Shown here: positions 1 to 7,896 of the stretch, piece by piece
Layout: each line of letters starts with the position of its first letter
Position numbering within the stretch: position 1 is the stretch's first letter
Source: Acidimicrobiia bacterium
GTDB lineage: Bacteria; Actinomycetota; Acidimicrobiia; Spongiisociales; UBA5794
DNA length: 45,979 nucleotides
Assembly (NCBI GenBank): GCA_030066755.1
Contig: JASJAX010000044.1
Coordinates: 1-45,979 of the forward strand
Direction: 5' to 3'
The notes under the pieces: model-generated
What the model was told of the DNA's origin: nothing
Databases searched by the model: none
What the model saw: the letters and a program-made list of their open reading frames with translations, nothing else
Made by a program: the position numbers and the translations under genes

Positions 1-1638
1 CTCATCGCAGCGCGTCAGGAGCTCCTGAACAACCCCAAGTACGGACTGGGTCAAACGTTCACCGCACGCAAGGTTGCGGTCTATGGATGCCCGGCTGAAG
101 ACACCGAGTGCGAGGGCGGTGGAGGTCTGCGCGTCACCGTGACGGTGAACCAGGAACTCCAGGCCGAGGCCAGTCGTATCCTTCGAGCGTGGTTCGAGGA
201 CACCGGTGGACCAACGGGTGCCTTGGCGTCGATCGACAACCGCACCGGAGCGATCCGAGTCATGGCCAGCGGGCTCGAGTTCGGCACCGACATCGAAGCC
301 GGGCAGCGCCCTTACGACCTCGCAACCGAGGGCAGGCGCCAAGCCGGGTCGTCCTTCAAGCCGATCGCGCTGCTCGCTGCGCTGGAGTACGGGGCTGAGG
401 CGGGCTGGCCGATCACGCTCGGTACCTACTGGGACTACAGCAGCCCGCAGGAGATCCCCAACCCCGGCGGAACGCCCGACCCATGGAAGGTGTACAACGC
501 CGGTGGCGCCGGCGGCGGTGGCGTACGCACGCTCGACCAGGCAACGTATCTCTCCACCAACACCGTGTACGCCCAGGTTGCCGTGGCCACGGGGCCGCAG
601 AACATCGTCGAGGTAGCGCACCGCATCGGCATCGACTCACCGCTCCAGGCCGTGCCGTCGATTGCGCTCGGTGTCAACTCAGTGAGTCCGCTCGAGATGG
701 CAGCCGCGTACTCGACGATCGCCAACTACGGCGAGCGGGTCGTGCCCTACCTGATCGAGCGGATCGAGGACGCCGACGGCAACGTCATCTACGAGCACGA
801 GGTCGAGCGGGAGCGGGTGATGGACGAGGCGCTGACCGCCGCCACCGTACGCTCGCTCAAGAAGGTGGTTTCGCAGGGAACGGCGACCCGCGCCGACATC
901 GGACGTCCTCAGGCCGGCAAGACTGGTACCGCGCAGAACTACCGCGACGTTTGGTTCATGGGCTTCATCCCCCAGTTCACCACCGCCGTGTGGGTCGGCT
1001 ACCCCGACGGTCAGGTGGAGATGGAGAACTTCACGGTTTGGAACGACCTCGAGGGCCGTGAGCAGTACTACAAGCGAGCGTTCGGCGGCACGCTCGCAGC
1101 GCCGATCTGGAAGCAGTTCATGCTGTACCTCACTGAGGACCTCCCCATCGAGGACTTCGCGCCGGAACCCGAAGGAACGAGCACCTACTACAAGGTGCCC
1201 TTGGTCGAGGTTCCCGATGTGACCGGTCTCGACGAGGACGAGGCCGAACACGAGATTCTCCAAGCCGGTCTGCAGGTTGCGTTCGAAGGCGTGGCGTCGG
1301 TCGAGCCGGAAGGCACCCTCTTGGGACAGTCACCGGCCGGGGGTGTCAAGATCTCGCAGGGACGCACCGTCACCGTGTACATCTCAACCGGCATCCCACC
1401 AGTGATGAAGGGCGGATGGAAGGGCCTCACGGTCGAACAAGTGGCCGAGCGCTTCGCGGGGTTCAACGAGGAAACCGGATTGAACCTCACGTACCGCATC
1501 GTCCTCGAAGACACCAGGGTGGAGCGGTGGGACGGTCGTGTCATCCGCTGGGTGCCGGGCACCGGCGAACCGCTGGCGTTCCAGCAGGAGGTCACCTTCT
1601 ACGTCGGGAGATACGTCCCCAAGGACAACGGCGACTGA
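1..1638 (+). CDS. class A penicillin-binding protein with PASTA-like C-terminus (5' partial)
   Basis: Peptidoglycan transpeptidase that crosslinks stem peptides outside the membrane. The frame is open from the first base, so the N-terminal glycosyltransferase domain expected of class A enzymes lies upstream of the window. The visible 545 residues hold the three penicillin-binding motifs: SSFK with nucleophile Ser117 (base 349), STN at 185-187 (base 553) and KTGT from Lys307 (base 919). After about residue 400 come one clear PASTA repeat (VEVPDVTGLDEDEAE to VTVYISTG) and a second weaker PASTA-like segment up to the stop, as in actinobacterial PonA-type proteins. The gene converges on the exporter at 1753, and a double hairpin lies between them. 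Family assignment is firm; whether the missing part is a full glycosyltransferase is inferred. Confidence 0.93.
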   Translation, partial: LIAARQELLNNPKYGLGQTFTARKVAVYGCPAEDTECEGGGGLRVTVTVNQELQAEASRILRAWFEDTGGPTGALASIDNRTGAIRVMASGLEFGTDIEAGQRPYDLATEGRRQAGSSFKPIALLAALEYGAEAGWPITLGTYWDYSSPQEIPNPGGTPDPWKVYNAGGAGGGGVRTLDQATYLSTNTVYAQVAVATGPQNIVEVAHRIGIDSPLQAVPSIALGVNSVSPLEMAAAYSTIANYGERVVPYLIERIEDADGNVIYEHEVERERVMDEALTAATVRSLKKVVSQGTATRADIGRPQAGKTGTAQNYRDVWFMGFIPQFTTAVWVGYPDGQVEMENFTVWNDLEGREQYYKRAFGGTLAAPIWKQFMLYLTEDLPIEDFAPEPEGTSTYYKVPLVEVPDVTGLDEDEAEHEILQAGLQVAFEGVASVEPEGTLLGQSPAGGVKISQGRTVTVYISTGIPPVMKGGWKGLTVEQVAERFAGFNEETGLNLTYRIVLEDTRVERWDGRVIRWVPGTGEPLAFQQEVTFYVGRYVPKDNGD

Positions 1639-1655
1639 AGGCAGCTCTCTGTCGT

Positions 1656-1711
1656 CCTCCCCCGCAGGAGCGGGGGAGGTAGCCCGAGTCGCAGACTTGG
1701 GCCGGAGGGGG
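1656..1711. repeat. REP-like double hairpin between convergent genes
   Basis: Two adjacent inverted repeats lie between the PBP stop and the exporter stop. The first has perfect 9-base arms (CCTCCCCCG at 1656-1664, its complement at 1671-1679) around a 6-base loop. The second pairs GCCCGAGTC (1682-1690) with GACTTGGGC (1694-1702), with one G-U pair. A further GGAGGGGG follows at 1704-1711. There is no T-tract. The layout resembles the GC-rich palindromic intergenic repeats of many high-GC genomes and could also act as a bidirectional transcription stop. Confidence 0.6.
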
Positions 1712-1752
1712 CACAGCCGATCACGTGACCCCCAGAGCCCAGCTCCGCACGA

Positions 1753-2967
1753 TCACCGTTGAGGCTGTCGGTCGGCCCACCGCACGAAGAACGTTGCTCC
1801 GAGGCTGCTGACGACGAACCCGATGGCGAGCGGGGTGACGGTCCCGTCATAGAGCCCATCGATGACGGCGCCGAAGAGCGCGCCTCCGCCGGTGGCAATC
1901 GCTCCGATGATCGCCGATGCGGTGCCGGCAACCGCACCCATGGGATCCATTGCTCGGCTGTTCGTGTTCGGGATCAGGAGCGCATGCATTGCGAGTAGGG
2001 CCGCCATCACGACGACGAAGGGAACCAGTTCGGGAGTTCCTCCGGTCGACAGGGCGAGGACGAGGAACAGCAGCGCCGCCACGACGTATGCGCCGAGGGT
2101 CCACCGCAGCATTCGCCCGGTGCCGAACCGCTCAACGAGGTTGGCATTGACCAGCATCGCCACGCCCATGGCTGCTGCCAGACCTCCGAAGACCAACGGG
2201 AACAACGAAGCACGCTCGAGGACGTCCTCGACGATCAGCTGCGAGCTGGCGAGATAGGACACGAAGGCACCGAAGCTCATCGTCAGGGCGAGCATGTGAC
2301 CCACCGTCTGGCGGTTCCCGAGCACGAGCTGCGCGGCGCTCCACAGATCGGCAGGCCGCAATGCGAGGCGATGTGTGGGATCGAGCGTCTCCCCGAGCCG
2401 GAGCGTCCACACCGCAACCCCGGCAACGAAGAGCGCCGCAGCCCAGAACACCCACTGCCACGGCGCAATCGCAATGATGCCTGCCCCGACCGTCGGGGCG
2501 ACGACGGGTACGAGGATGAAGATGGCGAACACGAACGACATGAGCCGAGCCATACGATCGCCACTGAAGAGATCGCGGACGATCGACAGGGCGATGGTCC
2601 GCGGCGCGGCCGCTCCGAAACCCCAAACCGCACGGGCCACCAGGAGCAGCTCGAGGCTGGGTGCAAGTGCTGCTCCGACGGCACCGGCGCCGTAGACCGC
2701 AAACCCGGTGTAGAGACCGGCCTTGCGCCCAAACCGATCGGACAGCGGCCCAAAGACGAGGGTGCCTCCCGCAAGCCCAAGCACGTACGCGGTGACGACC
2801 GCCGCCACCCGGTTCGAGTCAGCAGGGAGCCCGAACTCCTGCCGCATCTCCGTGAAGGCGGGCAGCATCAGGTCGATGCCGAGCGCCCCCAGCGCCATCA
2901 CCATGGACAACAACGCAATGAGTTCTCGGCGTCCAAGCCGTCCGGTGGGCGGGGCAGACGAAGCCAT
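1753..2967 (-). CDS. MFS transporter, Bcr/CflA-type drug exporter
   Basis: Integral membrane protein of 404 residues with about 12 hydrophobic segments, typical of the major facilitator superfamily. After the second segment the loop GPLSDRFGRK matches MFS motif A. The early MLPAFTEMRQEFG region and overall pattern match the Bcr/CflA subfamily of drug:proton antiporters, so export of small toxic molecules is likely; no substrate can be read from sequence. The start ATG at 2967 lies 21 bases after the stop of the LonN-domain gene, so the two are probably co-transcribed. The 3' end faces the PBP gene across the double hairpin. Confidence 0.88.
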   Translation of the reverse strand: MASSAPPTGRLGRRELIALLSMVMALGALGIDLMLPAFTEMRQEFGLPADSNRVAAVVTAYVLGLAGGTLVFGPLSDRFGRKAGLYTGFAVYGAGAVGAALAPSLELLLVARAVWGFGAAAPRTIALSIVRDLFSGDRMARLMSFVFAIFILVPVVAPTVGAGIIAIAPWQWVFWAAALFVAGVAVWTLRLGETLDPTHRLALRPADLWSAAQLVLGNRQTVGHMLALTMSFGAFVSYLASSQLIVEDVLERASLFPLVFGGLAAAMGVAMLVNANLVERFGTGRMLRWTLGAYVVAALLFLVLALSTGGTPELVPFVVVMAALLAMHALLIPNTNSRAMDPMGAVAGTASAIIGAIATGGGALFGAVIDGLYDGTVTPLAIGFVVSSLGATFFVRWADRQPQR

Positions 2968-2988
2968 CGGCCGCCAGCCTACGGTTGG

Positions 2989-3621
2989 TCAGGCACCGCC
3001 AAGCCGCGCCTCGAGCATGAAGGCTCGATCGCCGAGCAACTCCGTGACAACACGGAGCCGGCTCGCAATCCCCGTCGTCTCGAGGAGACGTTGACGATCG
3101 ATTTCCTCCAGCGGTGAGACCGCGCTGAGAAACCAGGACGCCGCCAGAGGATCGTCGGGCATCTCCGACTCGACGTTGCCCACGTCGTACCCCAGCTCCG
3201 ACGCGAGCGCGAGTGTGCGCCGGAACGCACTCCGGGCTTGGTCGAGCACCTGATCGACGTCCGCTTCGAGCTCCCCATCATCGATCGGCTCGACCATCGC
3301 CACCGGGTACGGATCATCCGGCAACCATTCGACGACCCGCACTCGTTCCTCGCCGACGGCGACGACGGCGAGGCGGTGCTCGTCGATCTTGGCGACACGA
3401 AGGACCCTTGCGGCCGTCGCAACGTCGAACCGCTCGTCGCCGCCACCGACTTCCCAGCCACGTTCGATGAGCACGACGCCGAACCGCCCGTCCGGATCGT
3501 CCACGAGTTCGGCCAGCATCTGCAGATAACGCGGTTCAAACACCTGCAGCGGGAGCACGGCGGTTGGGAACAGCACGCTCCCGAGCGGGAACATCGGCAA
3601 TCGGTACGGCGTATCGGTCAT
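2989..3621 (-). CDS. LON peptidase substrate-binding domain protein
   Basis: Cytoplasmic protein of 210 residues matching the stand-alone Lon N-terminal (LonN, PUA-like) family. It opens with YRLPMFPLGSVLFPTAVLPL, followed by FEPRY, the hallmark of the domain. It continues through FGVVLIERGWEVGG, the typical second block, and ends in a helical region. The AAA+ ATPase and Ser-Lys protease parts of Lon are absent, as is normal for this family. Role unknown; substrate or partner binding is only a family-level guess. First gene of a two-gene unit with the exporter at 1753 and divergent from the ABC exporter at 3705, with 83 bases between the starts. Confidence 0.85.
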   Translation of the reverse strand: MTDTPYRLPMFPLGSVLFPTAVLPLQVFEPRYLQMLAELVDDPDGRFGVVLIERGWEVGGGDERFDVATAARVLRVAKIDEHRLAVVAVGEERVRVVEWLPDDPYPVAMVEPIDDGELEADVDQVLDQARSAFRRTLALASELGYDVGNVESEMPDDPLAASWFLSAVSPLEEIDRQRLLETTGIASRLRVVTELLGDRAFMLEARLGGA

Positions 3622-3704
3622 TGCCTACGAGCGTACGCCCCTCCCTGCCGGTAACCCAGCGGCGGGTGTCGGTGATCCCCGCGAGCGCAGTAGCCTCGTC
3701 GGCG

Positions 3705-5504
3705 ATGTCCAAGCCGTCACCAATCTCGCGCCTCTGGCGATACGCCACCCATCATCGACCGCAGATCCTGCGGGCGTCCCTGTGGTCGTTCCTCAACAAG
3801 GCCTTCGACATCGCCCCGCCGCTGCTCATCGGCCTCGCCATCGACATCGTGGTCGAGCAGGACGGCTCGGTGATCGGCCGCTTCTTCCCCGTCGAGACGC
3901 TCCGCGGGCAGGTCGTTGTGCTGGCGATCCTCACGTTCATCGTGTGGGGCCTCGAGTCCCTCTTCGAGTACCTCCACGGCATCGAGTGGCGCAACCTGGC
4001 CCAAACCGTGCAGCACGAGCTGCGGATCGATGCGTACGACCACATGCAGCACCTGGAGATGGCGTACTTCGAGGACCAGACGTCGGGCAACCTCATGGCC
4101 ATCGTCAACGACGACGTGAACCAGTTGGAGCGGTTCATGGATCACGGCGCCAACGACCTGATCCAGATGCTCACCACCGTGGTGCTGATCGGTGGGTTCT
4201 TCTTCGTCGCCGCACCGTCGGTCGCGTGGCTGGCGTTCCTCCCGATCCCGCTGATCCTCTGGGGCTCATTCCGCTTCCAACGACGCCTCGAACCGCTCTA
4301 CGCACGGGTGAGGGCGCAGGCGGGTGCGGTGAACAGCCAGCTCGGCACCAACCTCGGCGGGATCGCCACGATCAAGAGCTACACCTCCGAGGATCGCGAG
4401 AAGGCCAGGATTTCTGAGGAGAGCGACCGGTACCGCCTGGCCAACAAGGCCGCGATCCGACTCAGTTCGGCGTTCTCCCCCCTGATTCGGATCGTGATCC
4501 TGGTCGGCTTCATGGCGACCCTCGTCTGGGGCGGGTTCGAAACCCTCGACGGCGACATGGACACGTGGGTATACGCCACGATGGTGTTCCTCACCCAGCG
4601 GCTGCTCTGGCCGCTGACGCGGCTGGGCGAAACCATGGATCTCTACCAGCGAGCCATGGCATCGACGACTCGCATCCTCGACGTGTTGGACACCGAGGCC
4701 TCGATCACCGACGGCGACCGCCACATCGATCCGCTGGCGGTCAAGGGGGATCTCAGGTTCGATCGGGTGACGTTTGCTTACCACCCCGGCATCCCGGTGA
4801 TTCGTGATGTCTCCATCGAGATCGCACCCGGGACCACGGTGGCGTTTGTCGGTGCAACCGGCTCAGGCAAGACGACGATGGTCAAGTTGCTGCTGCGGTT
4901 CTACGACGTCACCACCGGCGCTATCTCGCTCGACGGCATCGACATTCGCGAGCTCCGTCTCCACGATCTGCGTTCGTCGATCGGATTTGTGAGCCAGGAC
5001 GTGTTCCTGTTCCACGGCACCGTCCTCGACAACATCGCCTATGGCCGGGCCGACGCCTCGTTCGACGAGGTCGTCGCCGCCGCCGAGGTCGCCGAGGCTC
5101 ACGAATTCATCCTCGATCTGCCGAACGGATACGAGACGATCGTGGGCGAACGAGGACAGAAGCTGTCCGGTGGTCAACGCCAGCGCATCTCGATTGCCCG
5201 AGCGGTGCTCTCACAGTCGCCGGTCCTCGTGCTGGACGAGGCGACGTCGGCCGTCGACAACGAAACGGAGGCCGCAATCCAGCGGTCGCTCGAAGTCATC
5301 TCCCGTGAGCGCACCACCGTGGTCATCGCTCACCGGCTGTCGACCATCCGTCACGCCGACCAGATCTACGTGCTCGACGCCGGTCGAGTCATCGAAGCCG
5401 GAACCCACGACGAACTCGTCGCATTCGGCGGCAGCTACCGGGCCCTGTGGGACGTTCAAACCGGTGACGCCGTCGAACACCATCCGCACGGAGTCGAACG
5501 CTAG
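3705..5504 (+). CDS. ABC exporter half-transporter (fused membrane and ATPase domains)
   Basis: Protein of 599 residues in the type IV ABC exporter (MsbA/MDR-like) family, acting as a dimer that uses ATP to export lipids, peptides or drugs. Residues about 1-320 form the six-helix membrane domain. The ATPase domain follows with Walker A GATGSGKTT, signature LSGGQRQ, Walker B VLVLDEATS and switch VIAHRLSTI. The ATG at 3705 (MSKPSPISRLWRY) is preferred over in-frame upstream codons, because those would place 47 low-quality residues across the divergent promoter region shared with the gene at 2989-3621. Substrate not predictable. A small inverted repeat overlaps the stop codon. Confidence 0.92.
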   Translation: MSKPSPISRLWRYATHHRPQILRASLWSFLNKAFDIAPPLLIGLAIDIVVEQDGSVIGRFFPVETLRGQVVVLAILTFIVWGLESLFEYLHGIEWRNLAQTVQHELRIDAYDHMQHLEMAYFEDQTSGNLMAIVNDDVNQLERFMDHGANDLIQMLTTVVLIGGFFFVAAPSVAWLAFLPIPLILWGSFRFQRRLEPLYARVRAQAGAVNSQLGTNLGGIATIKSYTSEDREKARISEESDRYRLANKAAIRLSSAFSPLIRIVILVGFMATLVWGGFETLDGDMDTWVYATMVFLTQRLLWPLTRLGETMDLYQRAMASTTRILDVLDTEASITDGDRHIDPLAVKGDLRFDRVTFAYHPGIPVIRDVSIEIAPGTTVAFVGATGSGKTTMVKLLLRFYDVTTGAISLDGIDIRELRLHDLRSSIGFVSQDVFLFHGTVLDNIAYGRADASFDEVVAAAEVAEAHEFILDLPNGYETIVGERGQKLSGGQRQRISIARAVLSQSPVLVLDEATSAVDNETEAAIQRSLEVISRERTTVVIAHRLSTIRHADQIYVLDAGRVIEAGTHDELVAFGGSYRALWDVQTGDAVEHHPHGVER

Positions 5505-5520
5505 ATATCGTCAGATATCT
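5503..5520. terminator. short AT-rich inverted repeat at ABC exporter stop
   Basis: AGATATC (5503-5509) and GATATCT (5514-5520) form a perfect 7-base inverted repeat with loop GTCA, overlapping the TAG stop of the exporter gene. It is followed by TTCGC rather than a T-run, so it is a weak terminator candidate; an operator is equally possible. It stands out by being AT-rich in a GC-rich context. Confidence 0.3.
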
Positions 5521-5578
5521 TTCGCGGCCTCAATCGTGGTCTCTTGCACCCCCACCGGGCGCCTGATATTCGTGCGTC

Positions 5579-6022
5579 ATGACCAAGCCGCATCAGATCA
5601 CCGAGCTGTCGGCGACGCCCGGGAACACCCGTCGAGATGACCGTCCTCCCATCGCGATGGATCCCGCGCCACTCCCGGGCGTCGCCGCACCCATTCGCCG
5701 AACGGCGCGCCAAAGGCGAGCACTCGCACCGCATGCCTGGCCGGGCACCCACGATGGCATCTCGTTGCTCGACCCCGACGCCCGGCGCCGGTGGTGTGCA
5801 CTCATCGGTCCGGGAGCGGTCGCTGATCTGCTTCGACTCGCCACCGCCGCAGCCCGCGGCCGCTCCCTCCCCCGCCCCCTCAATCTGGACACTCTGGCCC
5901 GCTACGGACTGGTCACCTCGGATGGCAGCCGCCTCGTCGTTCGCATGAGCTACCCCTCCATGCCGGTCACCATGATCCGACGGCTCCACCCTTCGTTGCG
6001 AGTCGGCGTCGATGCGAGCTGA
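5579..6022 (+). CDS. hypothetical protein, 147 residues
   Basis: Family not recognised. The first 60 residues are Arg/Pro-rich and look disordered. The rest (LLDPDARRRWCALIGPGAVADLLR, then RPLNLDTLARYGLVTSDG and RLVVRMSYPS) reads like a small folded helical domain with normal codon use. There is no obvious ribosome site before the ATG at 5579, so a later start is possible. A minus-strand reading frame over the same bases was rejected because its translation lacks ordered sequence. It stands alone between the ABC exporter and the microprotein/sirtuin region. Confidence 0.45.
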   Translation: MTKPHQITELSATPGNTRRDDRPPIAMDPAPLPGVAAPIRRTARQRRALAPHAWPGTHDGISLLDPDARRRWCALIGPGAVADLLRLATAAARGRSLPRPLNLDTLARYGLVTSDGSRLVVRMSYPSMPVTMIRRLHPSLRVGVDAS

Positions 6023-6120
6023 GTCTGCGTTCCAGATCCGTCAATGCAGTAGCGCTCTGGCGCAAGACCGACGATCCCCTTGGTCAACCGCCGAGGGTAC
6101 GCGCGCCGTCCAAGGACAAG

Positions 6121-6258
6121 TCAGCCGTCGTCGCGCTCTTCGGCTCGTGCCTCAGCCTCTCTGCGTGCGCACGCAGCACACAGCGGCGAACCGCTCACTC
6201 GGACCGCGACAGGATCACTCCCGCACCGCTCACAGCGCGTTCCATCATTGCCCTCCAT
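6121..6258 (-). CDS. 45-residue zinc-ribbon-like microprotein
   Basis: Small gene in the 323-base spacer upstream of the sirtuin, read on the opposite strand. From ATG at 6258 to TGA at 6121 it encodes 45 residues with two CxxC knuckles, CERC (9-12) and CAAC (27-30), separated by 14 residues, followed by a charged Arg/Glu/Asp tail. This is the pattern of a minimal four-cysteine zinc ribbon, probably cytoplasmic and nucleic-acid or protein binding. The in-frame codons continue upstream without a clearly better start; the Shine-Dalgarno site is weak. Even spacing of the cysteines argues against chance. It is divergent from the sirtuin gene (start 6346), with 87 bases between them. Function unknown. 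Confidence 0.5.
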   Translation of the reverse strand: MEGNDGTRCERCGSDPVAVRVSGSPLCAACARREAEARAEERDDG

Positions 6259-6345
6259 CCGTCCGTCATCGGCACACGACAAAGGTCTCCACAGGACGGT
6301 TCCGCCGAGTCCCGAACGCGCTAGTCCGTTCCGGCCGCCACTACG

Positions 6346-7110
6346 GTGGATTCGATGAACGATGTTGCCGCAGCCGCTCGAGTGCTCGCCGATCGCCGAC
6401 AGATCCTCGTCTACACCGGAGCCGGAATCTCCACTGAGTCCGGAATACCCGACTTCCGTGGCCCGAGCGGGATCTGGAAGACCGCCGACCCTGCCGACTA
6501 CACCCTGCAGCGATACCTAGCCGACGCCGAGTTCCGACGGGAAGCGTGGGACCGGCGATTCACCTCATCGGTGCTCCGTGAGGCCCGGCCAAATCGGGCA
6601 CACGATGCGGTCACTCGACTCTGGAAGTCGGGACGAGTCATCGGGGTGGTGACTCAGAACATCGACGGCCTCCACGAGGCCTCCGGGCTCGCCCGCGATT
6701 CCATCGCGGAGCTCCATGGCAATGCCCACGGCGTGATGTGTACGGGCTGCGATGCCCGACCCGGCCAGGACACGGTGTTCGAGCGCTGGAACGCCGGCGA
6801 CCTCGATCCGCACTGCCTCGACTGCGGCGCCGTGCTGAAGTCGACGACCGTGTACTTCGGCGAGATGCTGCCCGAGAGCGAGTTCGCCCGGGCCTCGCTG
6901 TGGGCGGCGATGGCCGACGCAGTGATCGCTATCGGGACAACGCTGGGGGTCTACCCGGCGGCGTACATTCCCCAGGAAGTGGTGAGTCGTGGCGAGCCGT
7001 TCGTGCTCGTCAACCGCGGCGAGACCGAAATGGATCGCGAGGCGACCGTTCGTCTCGACGGCACTGCAGGCGATCTCATGCCTGACCTCGTCACCGCTCT
7101 GGTCGGATGA
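6346..7110 (+). CDS. cobB: NAD-dependent protein deacylase, Sir2 family
   Basis: Sirtuin of 254 residues that removes acyl groups from lysines using NAD+, giving nicotinamide and O-acyl-ADP-ribose. Motifs in order: GAGIST and PDFRG (NAD binding), TQNIDGLHE, catalytic His124 in AELHGN (base 6715), zinc cysteines 132, 135, 157 and 160 (MCTGC and HCLDC), FGEMLPE, and GTTLGVYPA. Full length for a bacterial class. In the place where CobB/SIRT5 carry the Tyr-x-x-Arg pair for succinyl groups there is WDRR, so acyl preference is uncertain. The last four bases overlap the start of the acetyltransferase gene, so the two are translationally coupled. Confidence 0.93.
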   Translation: MDSMNDVAAAARVLADRRQILVYTGAGISTESGIPDFRGPSGIWKTADPADYTLQRYLADAEFRREAWDRRFTSSVLREARPNRAHDAVTRLWKSGRVIGVVTQNIDGLHEASGLARDSIAELHGNAHGVMCTGCDARPGQDTVFERWNAGDLDPHCLDCGAVLKSTTVYFGEMLPESEFARASLWAAMADAVIAIGTTLGVYPAAYIPQEVVSRGEPFVLVNRGETEMDREATVRLDGTAGDLMPDLVTALVG

Positions 7111-7850
7111 CTCCTCCGCTGGGTCCAACGCCGGCGGAGCTGGCGAGCATGGAAGGTCGCCGCCCGCCCCACGGTGAGCCCGTGAAGGCGCCCTTGCCGG
7201 CTCCCAGGCCGCCCCGGTCCAGGGTGCGTGGTCGAACGGTTCATCTGACACCGCTCGAACCGACCGACGACGTCGACAACCTGTGGGCGGCCACCCACGG
7301 CGAGCCCGAGCGCGACGCAACGTGGCGATTCATGGGGTACGGCCCGTTCCAATCGATCGAGGACTACCGCCGGTGGGTTGGCGAAGCCGCAGCAACCACC
7401 GATCCGATGTGGTTCCTCATTCGGCAGAACGCCGGGCCCCCAATCGGCATGGCGACCCTCATGCGGATCACCCCGGCCCACGGTGCGATCGAAGTGGGGA
7501 ACATCTGGTTCGTGCCAGAAGCGCGGGGCACCACGGCATCGACGGAGGCGACGTACCTCCTGATGCGCCACGCCATGGAATCGGGATACCGGCGGCTCGA
7601 GTGGAAGTGTGATGCCGCCAACCTTCGCTCCCGTCGTGCCGCCCTCCGCCTCGGCTTCCGCTTCGAAGGCATCTTCGCCAACCACATGGTGGTCAAGGGG
7701 CGCAACCGCGACACTGCGTGGTTCTCGATCACGGCCGAGGAGTGGCCCGAGGTCGAGGCGGTCATCGCCGGGTGGCTCGACGTAGCGAACTTCGACGGCG
7801 AAGGCAGAGCACGCTCTTCACTCAGCGAGGCGATTCGCCACCTCTGGTGA
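7107..7850 (+). CDS. GNAT family N-acetyltransferase (RimJ/RimL-like)
   Basis: Protein of 247 residues. After a Pro-rich, probably flexible stretch of about 35 residues comes a GNAT domain beginning RTVHLTPLEPTDD. It has IEVGNIWFVPEARG, the strand leading to the acetyl-CoA binding segment, then RLEWKCDAANLRSRRAALRLGF, the classic end of RimJ/RimL-type domains (here quoted in parts: CDAANLRSR and ALRLGFRFEG). The enzyme would transfer an acetyl group to an amine on a small molecule or a protein N-terminus. ATG at 7107 overlaps the sirtuin stop (ATGA), so a deacylase and an acetyltransferase are made from one message. Substrate unknown. Confidence 0.88.
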   Translation: MTPPLGPTPAELASMEGRRPPHGEPVKAPLPAPRPPRSRVRGRTVHLTPLEPTDDVDNLWAATHGEPERDATWRFMGYGPFQSIEDYRRWVGEAAATTDPMWFLIRQNAGPPIGMATLMRITPAHGAIEVGNIWFVPEARGTTASTEATYLLMRHAMESGYRRLEWKCDAANLRSRRAALRLGFRFEGIFANHMVVKGRNRDTAWFSITAEEWPEVEAVIAGWLDVANFDGEGRARSSLSEAIRHLW

Positions 7851-7896
7851 GCCGGTGGCGTGATCGTCGTACCGGGGAAGGGGTACGCTTCCCCGC

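Noticed and set aside
5501-5989. 162-codon minus-strand frame opposite the 147-residue hypothetical gene
   Set aside because: Low-complexity charged translation with no ordered segments; the plus strand looks more protein-like, though neither is certain.
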